Part shown: one piece after another, positions 1-12,819 of the stretch
Layout of the letters: each line of letters starts with the position of its first letter
Numbering within the stretch: position 1 is the first letter of the stretch
NCBI GenBank assembly: GCA_947579605.1
Contig: OX388314.1
Span: 17,791,982-17,855,981, forward strand
Reading direction: 5' to 3'
DNA length: 64,000 bases
From: Athripsodes cinereus
Lineage: Eukaryota; Arthropoda; Insecta; Trichoptera; Leptoceridae
Program-made: the position numbers and the translations under genes
Notes under the pieces: generated by a model
Databases searched by the model: none
What the model saw: only the letters and a program-made list of their open reading frames with translations
Told to the model about the DNA's origin: nothing

Positions 1-2736
1 TCTACTTAAACACCGAAACAGTAAATAGAGTGAATTTGAAGTAACCATGTTTTAAACCGTAAGCATTCCACCGATAGCAATATAAAACAGAGGAAATATT
101 TATGTCTGATCCTGTACAAGATATAAGAGAGTAAGAAAATAATATAACACTTTACTCTTACAACTTCTATATTTTAGAACACCTCCTAATATTACACATT
201 GCAGACGTTATAACGTTGTTATTTATTACTATTACTATGACAGAAATCTAAAGCGTTTCGAAGCTACGAAGTATATTAAAAAATATGACAATATTCTATG
301 TAATATTTAGTTAATATTATTCGCAGTAGGTAGTGCTATGAATGTACTCTGATACACTTTACAAAGACCTATACTGTTTACGATATGGGAGGGACGGTGA
401 TTTATGCTGAATCATATTTTGAGAAAGTCTAATGATAATAGCCCAAAAATAGCTTTTACAAGATACTCATGGCCCTCTTTCATAATAAATTCTTATTTAT
501 TATTATCACAACACGAAGCTTCTCTCAACAAATTTGAATTTAACACTTATAAATACCATACAAGGCTTAGAAAAGACAACGTTTACTTATTTGTAATTGT
601 ACTGGGTGGGGATTGAAATGTGTAATACAAATATTGGATACAACTTGAGCCCGGTTGAACGAGACATAAACCTGGGATGGGTTGCGAGTTCAAGTCCCAT
701 CCTGGGCACTACCCTATAAGGTGACGTTGTCTTTTCTAAGCCTTATTATGGTAGTTTCCCGTATAAAACTTGCAATGTCATATATATTGTAGAAATTTTC
801 TATTATTAATAATAAAATTTACTTACATACACTTATACATATAAAAATTCCCGATAATCTTTGAAATAACTATGGTAAACAATAAATTATGTATGCACAT
901 TGCACATACATATTTTTTTACTTTAAAACGGAACTTACCAAGTTTAAGGATCATTGTGAATGTAGTTTGATAAACAGGACCATGCTCTGATGTTCTATAA
1001 CGTAACCTGGAATACAAAAAAAAAACAAAATATAAATCTAACATACCAAATATTTAATATTCGTACGGATAAGTTTGGTCAAGTTAAAATAATACATAAA
1101 TTAAAAAATGGAAATAAATATCAACTAAGGATTAGTAAAAAACATCATATATACCTACGAGTATATGAGAATGCATTTTATAAAAACTATTTATTATATA
1201 TGCATGATAATTAAATTTTATTTGTTTCGGAATACTTTGTCAATCTAAATAGGTACTCAATTTGAGAAAATTAAATTATTAAGTTCAAAAACATACTTAT
1301 TACAAATTGTAAAACTTGCTTTTGAGAAGTAATCATGACTTTTTTGTTTTTACATGATTCTCGACGTCATGTGTTGAACCATGCAAAACCATTTACAGAA
1401 AGAATAATTTATTTAAGAAAGCGAATGTTTTTGGTAAATATAATATGTTTATGACAACAATATCAGAACATTGGTAGTTTTGTAGAAAAATGTCATTTAA
1501 ATTCGCTCAAAATATCACTAAATTTGTGCTCCAGAGAAGAATGCTGAGTACGAAAGATGTAGAAAAATCTTCTATCACGGAATATTACATAGTGAGTTAA
1601 CAGCACTCACAGAGAAATATGCCTTTAGGATTTTTTTTTAAATAAAGGCCATGTACTCGTTATAGAATGATCAGAACATTATTGTGATCTTATAAAACTG
1701 ATTACACGTTTCAACAAAGTCACTCATGTGCAATGTTTAACTTCATTAAAGAGACTGTTGAAGAGAGGATAATATCTATGAGACTACGAGAAGATAATTT
1801 ACATACATCACTGCATACACGAGTATACTAAATATTTACATTATCATGTGTACATTGCAATACCTGGGCTACAATATCCAAGAACAGCTGACATTTTCAC
1901 CTGGTGTTTGCTTTTACACTATATACATGTAATGGATAAGATCAAATGCAAATATTTGCATCTATGCAATCTTTTATTAAGTACAAGAACGTATAATACT
2001 TTATGTATACGGAAAACTTTGAAATCTGTTTCTGAAATTTATGGTATGCTACAAAGGAATTAGAGTAGTTGTGTGAAGAGATATCCTTATGAACTTCAAC
2101 AAAAGTATTTCTTTACGTATGTCAAGAAATAATTAAATTTTAATGGTCTTACATAAAAAATATTCATCTATATTTAAGAAAATCATGTAAATTTTTTTGT
2201 AGTAAGCTAGAAAATTAAAAGAAAGTATACCAGTGAACATTGTGAGAGTGAGTAAATCACTCAACCCTTTTTCATTTTATCGAAAATTCACAGAATATGA
2301 CAACAAGTAGGCACGGTATAAGAGAACTCCCAATGTTGTTATATAATCAAAGAAGTATTACATATAACCCTTAATCCTGTGGAAACTTTTTATGAGTGCC
2401 TCCGCTATATGCAGTAATAATAATAATAATATGTCAAGATTGATGGCTTATCAAACAAGCTCTCGGAAGTAGGCTGTCGTATGAGATTAATCGTATATCC
2501 GGTGTGTGCAGGCAGCGGAGATAATCGTGAGTAAACGTAAAGCTACTCCAAATACGATTTAATAATATGCGAGTATAGCTGATAGGTTCTACAAACGAAT
2601 TCTACTTAGTTAGGATTATCAGTTTTGCAGTTTGAGAAAAGATGATTTTTTAATTTTTATTGTAACACAATATTTGCACCTTTTTTTAATAAAATCCAAT
2701 TAACTCTTATTAAACATCTCTCAAAAATAATAAATG
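1..2736. other. AT-rich non-coding stretch
   Basis: No supported gene. Short ORFs of 60-75 codons occur on both strands but have AT-driven composition, no recognisable domains and no splice context, so I treat them as chance. The stretch holds a tRNA-like motif near 640-715 (listed separately) and a short AAT microsatellite near 2413-2431. Otherwise I see nothing. Confidence 0.7.
632..716 (+). repeat. tRNA-like SINE fragment (pol III B-box)
   Basis: A GC-richer island in AT-rich DNA contains a B-box-like core (gagttcaagtccc, near 689-701) followed by a CCATCCTGGGCAC 3' side that pairs with an upstream CCTGGGATGGG. That gives a T-arm-like fold. No full cloverleaf or convincing A box is visible, so a functional tRNA gene is unlikely. 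It is probably a fragment of a tRNA-derived SINE. No second copy of exactly this type was recognised in the window. Confidence 0.35.
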
Positions 2737-3086
2737 TTATCATAATATACAATTAATGGTCACAAAATATGCATTTTTCTATAAAGAGTTATATACCCAT
2801 TAATTTTTATATATTTCTATAACGGATTGAATAAAAAATCTTGTATTATAAAAAAATCTCTTTCATATTTTACGATCTTAACTGTAGGTTACAGCCTTAA
2901 AATAATATTATCACAATATACAATTAATGGTCACCAAATATACCTTTTCAATAAAGTATATTATAAATATACCTATTATTTTTTTGATATATCTCAATAT
3001 AAATTTTATTTGTTTTACCCACAACGGATTGAATAAAAAATCTTGAATTGTAAAAAAAACTCTTTCATATTTTATGGTCTTTACTG
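2737..3086. repeat. Diverged tandem duplication, about 150-180 bp units
   Basis: Unit one (2737-2884) and unit two (2908-3086) share a start (ttatca.aatatacaatta), a middle (aacggattgaataaaaaatc) and an end (tctttcatattttangntctt). They differ by scattered substitutions and by about 30 bp of extra sequence in the second unit. This is a local direct duplication with no terminal inverted repeats and no coding sequence. Function unknown; simple unequal exchange or slippage is enough to explain it. Confidence 0.7.
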
Positions 3087-3910
3087 CCTTGAACTTTACA
3101 GGTTAGTTGTAAATTTGGAAATGACAATAAAATCTATTCAATTTGATGTTGAGTCGATATTTTATCAAAACATGATGTACTCTTTTTAACATTATACGTA
3201 CGTTCCGATTTCTTTCCGAAATTTTTGTCAGAGGCTGTTTTTTTTATAAATAATTCAGACATAAACACAATTCACTTACGCACAGTATATAATGTATAGG
3301 AGTATATTATCTAAACTCATATTATTATTTTTACACATGGATAAAGGTTCAGTAGAATGGGAATTGTTACATCGTGATGATAGTAAAATAAGTATATTTA
3401 TTTAAGTGTATGTTGCTTTGTCGGTGGCTGCCGTAAAATATAGCATATATTTTTATTCTGAAAATTTCCGTCATGTGATAAAAGTTTATTGTTATTATAA
3501 AAACAATGTGCTGAGGTCTTTGTGGACAAAATTACGCTGTTTTGCCCATCATTAGAACTTTTTAAATCATGACCCAGCTAGGATAATCGTCTCTCACTTA
3601 CCAAAAAGATGTCAGAGAGAAGTCTTCACAGTCAGCACAAGTCTTATTTTTTTTTTAACACAATTCTCACTATCAAAAGACCTTAAATGGCTGTAAATAT
3701 TACGGTGATGAAATTAGCATAGTTATTTATTTAATCCTTAATGTTCTCCACAACCTATATAATCCAAACTACCTTGAGGCTTGTTTTATACATTTGTCTT
3801 CTCATAATTTGCCTCTTCGTTCGGATGCACTTGGTACGTGTACTATTCCTGTTCACCGATCATCTTTTTTTAGTATACATGCATCACGGTTCAAGAATGA
3901 TTTGTTTATA
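3087..3910. other. AT-rich non-coding stretch
   Basis: No gene or recognisable repeat beyond short homopolymers. The 68-codon ORF at 3741-3947 runs into the MITE inverted repeat and has no domain, so it is not annotated. Confidence 0.6.
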
Positions 3911-3913
3911 TTA

Positions 3914-4320
3914 CGGGCTGTTTCACCACCTCTGGATAAAGTTCTAGATAACAATCCTTAGGATAAATTAATCTACAAGATAAGCTGAAGCGAGCGTTTC
4001 ACCACCTACAGATTTCTTACGGATTGCTTTCCGCCAGATAGCAGTGGCAACGTTGTAATTTCATGCGTTTTTTGAATGAATGTATGCACGTAGGTAGGAA
4101 TATATCGTTCGTTGCCTAGGAATATATCTAGGCAACGCACATGTAAACAAATTTTGACAGTTTAACACTATCTAAGACTTATCGGCCGGATAACTTATCT
4201 GGAACTTAATCTATAGGATAGCGCTGTCAGGGAGTCGTGAAACGCATTTTTCGTTTTATCCGTTAGATTTGTGTTGGATTGGCTATCTGGCACTTTATCC
4301 AGAGGTGGTGAAACAGCCCG
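3914..4320. mobile_element. PIF/Harbinger-type MITE, 407 bp, TTA target duplication
   Basis: The element begins cGGGCTGTTTCACCACC and ends with the exact reverse complement. The terminal inverted repeats match over about 29 bp (3914-3942 against 4292-4320). It is flanked by TTA at 3911-3913 and 4321-4323, a 3-bp TWA duplication typical of the PIF/Harbinger superfamily, whose inverted repeats also usually start with GGGC. The interior has no transposase reading frame and repeats subterminal motifs such as GTTTCACCACCT and TATCCGG/CCGGATAA. It also carries a small palindrome (gcctaggaatatatctaggc, near 4115-4136). It is non-autonomous and would need a transposase from elsewhere. The well-conserved ends suggest a fairly young copy. 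Superfamily is inferred from ends and TSD only. Confidence 0.85.
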
Positions 4321-4323
4321 TTA

Positions 4324-7300
4324 GTCAGATTTACTTCTACAGTTGTATTAAAAAAATTACTGAAACATCGCTTTATTTATCTCAATAAACCATCTTAAAC
4401 TCATATATTTATTTATTAATACATTTTACGGCATGAGAGCCTATTGCATAACAATGAAGTTGACAGAAAAACTGCAAAATTATACAAATAATATTCCATA
4501 CATTACATAAAAATAATCTAAAAATACAAACATACATTAGATGCTAAAGAATACAAAATTACATTACTTCCTGAAAATAAATATTCCGACAAAACTGACC
4601 AACTTTGTATCCATCTACACATTTGGGTGTTAAAATTGTAAGTAGTGTATGTATCGATTTAAGAAATCTATTTTTATTATTTATGACTAGGTGTATTTGT
4701 TTTATTGGTTTTCTCGGTTACTTATATTTCCTTATACCTGCTATACTAAAGACACGAAGGTGTTTTTATATCTTGATTCAAATATATCAAGAGTCAAGAA
4801 TCTCTAATTTTCCGCTCGTTTATGAAAAAAAATCTTCTTAATAGTGAACTACAGTGGACAACCTTAGGGGCTACGAGCTAAGATTCAAAACGTTACAGAC
4901 GACGAAAGCGGTGTAATGAAGCTTGCATATCTGTAGAATCTAGAAAAAAATTATGTGTCACATTATTTATACCTCACTGAGTTCAGAGCGGCACAGCCTT
5001 AAATAAGGCGACCTCAAAAGGCTTTATAATAATAATTATAATTATTATCATGTCAAGACTACAACAGGTGTGGGTGATAACATACATATATTATAGTAAC
5101 CTTTGACCTTTTCAAGCATCTGTTGAGGATGGCACGAGGAGGTTGTGAATCCCTGAGGATCACAGGGAGACACAAAGGGGAGCGCTAAGGGGGGAGGGAG
5201 TGAGCATAGCAATAAGTATCTGAATAAAAAATATTTATTCTATAAAAATCCACACAATAAACGAGTTAAAAACAATTTATAACATTTTATTAGAGTTGGG
5301 CACAGTTGATAAAAAATTTAACTTCGTTACTGGTTAACGAAAAGTAAACCCCTGTAAATCGTTATTACTTTTTTATACGAAGTAGGAAAGTATGTAATTT
5401 CATGTTAAAATCTGTTGAAACTAAATCTTAATATCATATAATCACACGTTTATTTCTCATAATTGTAAATGATTTTCAAGACAATTACTGTTATTTTGCC
5501 CACTCTTATAAACGAGGCAGTAGTAGTAATCTGTTTCAAATAAATTTATATGAAGAAGTATTATTATTTACAAGTATTATATTCTTAAGCAATTTTTTTT
5601 AACAACAAGTAGTAATAACTGTGCTTCAAAACATAGTAACGAATTTAATGAAACCTTTTCTTACAGATGTTAACGTTGATGATTTAATTATAAGTTTATT
5701 GTTAAAAGTTAATTACATTTTAAATCTCGTTAATAAATGATAAACAGATAAAAGAGTTAATGTCAAGCTTTCATTTTATATAAAAGTAAAATTTACTCAA
5801 AGACAGCTGCGGAGAATACGGTAGGTAATCTAATTTTTGATATAAATTTTATTTTAAGTGAATCAACGTCTCTTAATGTCCACTTTAATACTCACAGCAA
5901 ACTGTAAGTGTTGTTAATTCCAATCGAAGTTCGGATCTAAAAACTTTATTTATTATATTGGTGTTTTTCAGGTAATTGGAAAATATGTACGTGAAACTAT
6001 TTGATAAAAGATATATTAAAACGATTGACTATTCTATTGGGAAATAAAACAATGTTATTAATGGCAAAATTCTGTGTAATAGAAAAATATGTGAAGTAAG
6101 ATAAATTGAATTCAAGAGAGAAAAGTGTGTAGACTTAAAACTAGTCTGATAACCATTATAAATGTGAATAAGTTTTCATGGTTTTAGCTTGTGTAAAGAA
6201 TGAATGAGTTTGTAGGTTTATTAAAATAAATACGGCTGAGTAAAAGAGTGTCAATAAGTGCGGACACTCTAAAACTATTGTATTTTTTTATGAAAATTAA
6301 ATCAGATCACGATGTAGACCAGATTCTGAGCACATTGAACGGGAAAGCATTCATGAGAAAATGTTTGTATGAATGTTACGGATAAAACAAATTATGCAAA
6401 GACATGAGAATTGAATGCTCAATCCTTTCTACCTACTATGCATTTCCATTTTTTTAAATTAATTCAAAAGAAAAAAAATCTATTAACGTTCGTTGCTCAA
6501 GTAATTTATTGAAAATCAATATAATAGTATCGTTTAATTCCATATATTGAGAATCCTCGTATTATGTAGATTGTCATATAAACAAAATAGTCGCAAAGGA
6601 AATCAAGCGTTCTAAAGTAAACACAAGTCACATAGTAAATGTTATAAACACAAGTCATTTTAATATATTTGTCATAGATCACTACAATCATGTAATAAAT
6701 ATGTGAGTCTTTCATGTGATATTATATACTGTAAGAGAAAATAAGTCCTACAGTTTTAAACAAAAATTTCGACCACGAAATATGTTATATACTAAGTGAT
6801 GCTTTAGATAATTACATACAGTGAGAGCTTTTTTGTTACAGTGTTTTTAACTGTGATATAAAAATATTATAGTGATTGAATTTCTGAACAAATAAACAAT
6901 TTAAACGATGTATTTCTTCACTTAATAAAATAACTTATATGCACTCAGCATCAGTAACATTTGAAAACGTAAAATCAAGAATTTGAATCTAGAATATATA
7001 CGTGCATACATCAATTACATAGATCACTTCCCTTGCAATGCAGACAGATGAGTTGAACGTCACTACATTCCTTGCTCAAGACTTTTACTTTCATAACATG
7101 TAAACAGTTCGTTGTGCGTGCTTTCTTATTCAATGTATTCAGTAAGTATGTACCTATCAATTTTATAGAATCTGATATATGTGATCTAGAAATTAAGCTA
7201 CGTATGGTATTCTGAGGTGTCTACAACCCCGAACACCTAGCCACTCGATAAGAGTGAACTTCTTTTAATTTCCGTCGCTGTACAAGTATTTCCCTGAACG

Positions 7301-8639
7301 ATAAGATAATTTAGTAGGTGCCTGCACGGAACATAACATTGTACAGATATGTTGGAACGTGCTCGGAATAATCCGTTAAGATATTATCTGACATAGACAT
7401 GTGAATTTGACGTAATACATACATCCAAATCTTTATATCCATCTTAACCCATAATAATTCACAGCAATAGAAACGCCTACATAATGTGGCCTTATTCATA
7501 TTATATTATCTATGTACATATTAAAATTATGTACGATAAAAGATTAAACTACTACATGTGCGGTTTGTCTCTGACACTTATGAAAAAATATGATAACATA
7601 TCATGTTACACTTTTTTCATATAGGAAAACCTCATAAGTAACCATTTATATTAAACTGTTTAAAATGTTTGGTCTTTAACGCTGTACTCCAAAGCACAGG
7701 ACAGAAATTGGCCCTCTAGACTCAAAGTGATTCCACGCCAAAGAATGGTGGTTTGATATCCTTGAAATAGGAACGGTAAAAGGGATATTGCAATCTTGTG
7801 GATTGAATTTATGGGTAAATGTCAATTGATGGTCATTCAAGACGTGCTCAAATAAAGACGAATATTTCTCTCTTATCACTTATATTAGAGTTCTTTGAAA
7901 ATTACGACATTTCTTTAAGACTATGTCATTATTTGTGACTTCGGCCTTTAACAGTGTTACCAACCTACAACTATTACCATCGTGAAAAAATCCATTTAAA
8001 AAAATTCATGATATGAAAATTTATAAAATCCAATTAATTAGTATTTCATCAATACCTCACTAACTTGTGGGAGGAATCATGAGAGTATACTTGTATCTAG
8101 TTAAGTAGTTAAAAAAATTGCCTTAATAAAATCACCAGATATGCTCATCATGCAGTGTTAACATCATTTCTAGATTGCCCGTTAGATATTTATACGTGAA
8201 AAAGTAGTGTCCCACATATTTACGAGTATTTCATGTGTGAAATATAATACGAACATAAAAATAAGAAGATTAAATTGGTATATTACGATATATTTGTATG
8301 ATATAATGCACTAAGGAATGGTATAATAAATGTCCAACAAGCTATAAACACTTTTTGTAGAGATTGTACTCATGCCTATATGAAATTTGTGTTTCACTCG
8401 GAGTAAGAACGGTAATTGAATTTGGTAAAGGAAGTAAAATTGAGAAAGTGTATGTATACTACATATTGTAAGTGGCCTTGAAAAGAATTGTAGTATTGAC
8501 TGATACTATCCACAATAAATAACAATAAGTTTTTGTCATAATTCACACCTTAGAATGATACCCATTATTCTTTTGGTAAATTCATTGAGTAGCCAAATCT
8601 AATCATGGGTATATTGCATGAAGAAAACCAGACAATCTA
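4324..8639. other. Non-coding stretch with decayed GC-richer islands
   Basis: No supported gene. A GC-richer patch at about 4975-5215 includes a stretch resembling a retroelement tail (ctcaaaaggctttataataataa) and a purine-rich run (agcgctaaggggggaggg). A possible hAT-type relic lies at about 5289-5505: it opens agagttgggcac and closes gcccactct, but no 8-bp duplication could be matched. A further GC-richer patch at 7676-7879 has an open minus frame of 67 codons with no recognised domain or splice sites. The rest is AT-rich with nothing visible. Confidence 0.5.
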
Positions 8640-8674
8640 ATCTTGATTTTTCTTTCCTGATGTGTAGAAGGCAG

Positions 8675-8925
8675 CAGAATCAGGAGACGCGTACCGATGA
8701 CATTTGAAAACCAGGTAATTGAAACAACAGAAGGGACCTCGAACGATGCGCTACGGATGGCGGAGGACCTGCATTACTGGAAAATATTTATTTAGGTACA
8801 CCTAGACGAAAGATGATCTCAATAATTATCTCTGAGAAAACGACGGTAAAGTAGACGATTATTTTACCTAAACGGATAAATAGGAGTCCTTGGACTCCTG
8901 AAATATCCGAGAAATAAAGATATTT
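8675..8925 (-). repeat. Decayed retroelement remnant (repeat family R)
   Basis: A GC-richer patch. Its right part (near 8872-8925, cggataaataggagtcc then actcctgaaatatccg) matches in sequence and spacing the segments near 26886-26925 and, inverted, 23868-23915, so it belongs to a dispersed family. A plus-strand stretch near 8745-8790 can be read as SNDALRMAEDLHYWK, which resembles the C-terminal tails of some LINE ORF2 proteins but is too short to be sure. No intact ends or target duplication seen. Confidence 0.4.
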
Positions 8926-8929
8926 CAAC

Positions 8930-10290
8930 AAATAAAGGAGACAATAGTTAGTCAATCTTCGGTTATAATTGTCTATATTTGAAGATATCCCTAGAATAAG
9001 AATGAATGTAAATATATTTTCCGAATTTGACTTTTTATTTAAAGAAATTCATCACGCTATGTTTTTTCTTCCAATGAAATGAAACGGTGTTGTTTGCATA
9101 AAAAATATTACTGATTTAGGTACATATTTGGAGTTTTAATTTCACTGCAAGATGAAACATGGGGTAGTAGGTATGTTTCTTACAATAAAAAAGTTGATTT
9201 TGAAAAATATGTATTTTAAACATCATGATTTTAAGGAGGTCTGCATTAAAATTTATCACCACACAACCTATATTCAACTGTTATTGTTGACTTAAAATAA
9301 AACATTGATTATGTCAGTTTGACGTTGATTCAGAGTGACAATTGTTGCATATCCATCCATATTTTCTGAACCATCGGTGGATTAAAAAACTACCTAATAA
9401 TTATAACGTAGAAAGGACTTTGATATTGAAATAAAATTCACTTAAAATTAACCTGAAACTTAATTCATAATACTGGAATAATATTTTCAGTATTTTGTAT
9501 ACCAAGAAGTATTCGTAGAAAGGTCTGTTACAAAGCTAAATGGGATAGCTAATTAGCATTAATGAAACAGTAACGCATTAATAAGTCATGTCCGGTAAAA
9601 ACTATTCAAAATAATAATTTCATTCTCTGAAGACTTTTATGAAAGATTAGATAAGTATTAAAACTTTAAAATTAGTTAAAACTTCAACAGAATTTCTTCA
9701 AAACAAACTTTTGCCTTGAATTCCAGGAATTTTAGAACAACGACTCTTTGCTTTTAATAAAACACATGATTCAATTATTGAACAGCTTCAAATGACGAAT
9801 GTTCGAGAATTCTCAACGGGACTTAACGCTGCACTCTCCTAGGCTAGGATCTTATTTATTATCTGAAGTGATCAATTTTTACTTTTAAAAATAGACTGTT
9901 CAACGTTGTTAAAAATCTTCCACTAACTTGTCAACTGAGTAAAGATTATGGTTTTTTAAAAATAGATATGAATTTGCCATTTAAAAAGGAAGCTTCTGGA
10001 AGTTACAATAAACAGGTATCTCTGGAGGGAGAGCTTAAGTGAAATGTGCTTTCATCACAAGTTAGTTGAATGGAAGTCTCATTATGTATGATTGATCTAT
10101 ATTTTTTACATATTTTCAAAAATAAATTTCAACAAAAATTTATAAATATTTTGCATTTCGGTTTAAAATTCGAGTAGGTATAATGTTTAAAGTCAAAACC
10201 AACTTTTCTTGATAAATTAACTGCATTGTGATTTCTCAATATTTTATGATATAAAATTGAAATAGGATTTCATTGTTTAATAAAAATGAC
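8930..10290. other. AT-rich non-coding stretch
   Basis: Nothing recognisable. No ORF with domain signal, no terminal repeats, no extended tandem repeats. Confidence 0.6.
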
Positions 10291-10294
10291 TTTC

Positions 10295-10462
10295 ACGAGT
10301 TCGTCAGTAGCCTGGAGGTAGAGTCTCGGCCTCCAGATCAAGAAGTCCGTGGTTCGATCCCAGGTGCCGGCAAAACTCCCCTTTCACGGCACAAGCTTTT
10401 AGCTTAGTGTCGAAGGTGCATAAGGTTGTATTTGGGTTTATAAAGAACCCAGATATATCTTT
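10295..10462 (+). repeat. tRNA-derived SINE copy (SINE-B)
   Basis: Begins gagttcgtcagtagcctgg and has a near-consensus B box (ggttcgatccc, about 10352-10362), with an A-box-like stretch about 35 bp upstream. These are pol III internal promoter elements inherited from a tRNA. A non-tRNA body follows (aactcccctttcacggcaca ... ggttgtatttgggtttata) and then an A/T tail. The same head and body recur at 14690 and 21501, and the tail at about 57145, so this is a dispersed SINE and not a single tRNA gene. Mobilisation would require a LINE partner. This is the best-preserved copy in the window. Confidence 0.8.
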
Positions 10463-10469
10463 TTTTTTT

Positions 10470-11215
10470 TAATGTTAAATATTGTAATATAAAACGTTCA
10501 CCATAATACGAGTATATCTTTATATATTTAAAGTATACAGCAGATACCCACATCAAGATTTATAAAATTATTTGACCCCGGTATTCCATAATATTTAAGA
10601 CATACATATCAGGAAGTTATATTTTATTTAATTTCTACTTTCATATTCAGTTTTTCCTACAAAAATCATCGGAGGATGAAATTTTTAAAGAACTGTCAGT
10701 GATATGAACAAAAATATATTTGCAAAATAAAACAATGGAACCTTTCTTTTGTTTGATGCTACATCGTGGCGACCACATATTATGACAATGAAAAAGGCTT
10801 TTGGAAAACACAAAGGCTTTCCCGTTATTTGCCTACAGAAGAAAAATATTGAACTGTAACAAAATATGTAAACAGTACGAAAGCTGTCATCTAGTACCTA
10901 CTTAATTATATATTTATATATATATATATATTTAATGGCAAAGTTTATTTAGTAGAAGTATGATATAAGTACCCTAATTTTTTATGGCAGATAAAGACAA
11001 AAGTTCTTGGATACTATCAAGACAAATCTGGAGGAGCTAAATACTATTGGAAATCTACTACACATCATCAGAGTACATGTAAATCTTTTTTAAGAAGTTT
11101 AGGTTTGTTGATGCAGATATCACATTTGTTTGTCATAATTATCAACATGTTAAATGTTATAGGTATCATTTATAACATTGAAAATGATATTGTATGTCAT
11201 CACCATTATGCAGCT
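10470..11215. other. AT-rich non-coding stretch
   Basis: Contains a (TA)n run near 10906-10931. No coding or repeat signature otherwise. Confidence 0.6.
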
Positions 11216-11226
11216 TCCCTTTCGAG

Positions 11227-11426
11227 CTAGTCAGAAAAAATAGAGCACCACTTACTCCTATCCTTGCATTCACTTTTGGTTTCCGTCACTGTCATATAGT
11301 TCCTCATGCTAGCTCTCCTATTCAATGAGCTGGGCACATGTCCGTCCAGGAGAATCTTGTTTATACATAAAGTCTTACCATTAATCCTCGGACGACCACG
11401 TCTTCTAGCACCGTTCCTCTTAGTGT
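11227..11426 (-). pseudogene. LINE ORF2 C-terminal remnant
   Basis: Read on the minus strand, the segment gives a basic C-terminal tail: NGARRRGRPRINGKTL, then an LDGHVPSSLNRRASMRN block, then CKDRSKW before a stop (complement of 11227-11229). The pattern 'GRPR ... NRRA.MR ... C.DR..W' is common at the C-termini of several non-LTR reverse transcriptases. Upstream reverse transcriptase sequence is missing, so this is a 5'-truncated, dead insertion. Clade uncertain; it differs from the two larger LINEs in the window. Confidence 0.55.
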
Positions 11427-11449
11427 TATATATTTTTTTTTCTTGAAAT

Positions 11450-12669
11450 TATGTCCTTACTAATTCTTTACGCGTGTCCAACCCATCATAGTTTGTTTAC
11501 TTTCATTATTGTTTACTACTCCAGCTTTCATTCCCCAATTTTTACGAATTGCACATTTTCACACTCGGAATTAAATCTCACATTTTTCTCAACGATCTCA
11601 TTTCAACTGCATATACACCACTTTCATTCTTCTTCAGCCATGTTCAAATCTCACTTGCATACATCAGTGTTACCCTTGAGATAGCCGATTGCAACTACTT
11701 TTTAGTTGCTATTGAACTATTTATATTTCTGACTTTTGGCCGTATCACACCGTTATTATTAAATATCTAATATCATTAAAATATCCCTATAAGTATTAGG
11801 TACTTTTTTGATATATTAAGTATAATATAATATCACACAAGTTAGTCTAATTAACCTCACTACCATACTAATGATATATTCCGTAATGGTATAAATAAAT
11901 AAGATATACTTAGGTGTAGCAATATTTATTTTATTTTCATTCATAATAAACCTTGTGTGTGTTTTACGGAGAATCACTTTTTTGTACGTACCCGAAGTTT
12001 TGACACAAATGGTTTAAAATAAAATATTAATAAAAACAAAGGCTCACTGATATAATACTTGATAAAACTTTGTTAATTCAGTTTATATATTGGATCAGAC
12101 ATTTAATTGTAAAGTTTGTCGAAAATCAAGAATTTGAGAAAATTATTAACATTTACAATAATTGCTGCTGCAAAATTTACGAATAATATAATCCGATGTT
12201 AAATTATAACATAACTACTGACTTTTGATTGTGAAAAAAAACAAGCTTGCTACTCTGAAAGTTTACAAAATGGTTTTAATATAAACACAGCTTTATCAGC
12301 GTTAATTAATTTCATTGTAGAATTCTTTGGGAGCTTTTTAAAAGTAATTTTATTATATTCAATGTTTCTAAAAATGAAACTCTAATATGAATTTGATTAT
12401 GATAATTTGCAAAGTTTTTATAACAAAATCCAATTATTTTTTTGACTGCTTTTCTTTGAGTTTTTGTCCTCTCAGCAACTTGATTATATTTCAAATATTC
12501 AACAGTAATTAGACATTTTCTTTTAACGATTTAGAAAAATACTCACCAAAAAGGTGCGTTGGGATTATACGCATTATGACCTCAATCATTTATCATTATG
12601 ATAATTAATTTTGAAATAAATAAAATTAATTCAAAAAATCTTATCTTCGAAGTATTTCATTGTTCATCA
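11450..12669. other. AT-rich non-coding stretch
   Basis: Nothing supported. Overlapping ORFs at 11451-11770 are low-complexity Ser/Phe/His translations without domains. Confidence 0.6.
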
Positions 12670-12680
12670 ATGGAGAGAAT

Positions 12681-12804
12681 CTATCTATCTATCTATCTAT
12701 ACCATCACGGCATATCCCACAAGTGGGGTAGCCAGCAGACCAGCTGCATGTAAGAAACATGCAAGCTGTCCTCTTCGTGCCAATATAAAATCAAGACATT
12801 CAGG
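12681..12804 (-). repeat. SINE-A copy, 5'-truncated, with (ATCT)n tail
   Basis: On the plus strand it reads (atct)n, then ataccatcacggcatatccc ... acattcaggatgg. The element is therefore inserted in minus orientation with its microsatellite tail on the left. ATGGAGAGAAT is present at 12670-12680 and 12805-12815, a likely target duplication of up to 11 bp (part of it may belong to the element end). Compared with the longer copy at 36158-36323, about 40 bp of the head are missing, as expected of 5' truncation during target-primed reverse transcription. Confidence 0.8.
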
Positions 12805-12819
12805 ATGGAGAGAATGCGT

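Noticed and set aside
404..616. Small ORF of 70 codons as a gene
   Set aside because: AT-driven composition, no domain, no splice or promoter context; similar chance ORFs occur throughout.
5289..5505. A definite hAT element (gagttgggcac ... gcccactct)
   Set aside because: Ends only roughly match and no 8-bp flanking duplication could be found; kept only as a possible relic.
10295..10462. A functional tRNA gene (good B box)
   Set aside because: The same head-plus-body recurs at 14690 and 21501 with a non-tRNA 3' body and no clean cloverleaf, so it is a SINE.
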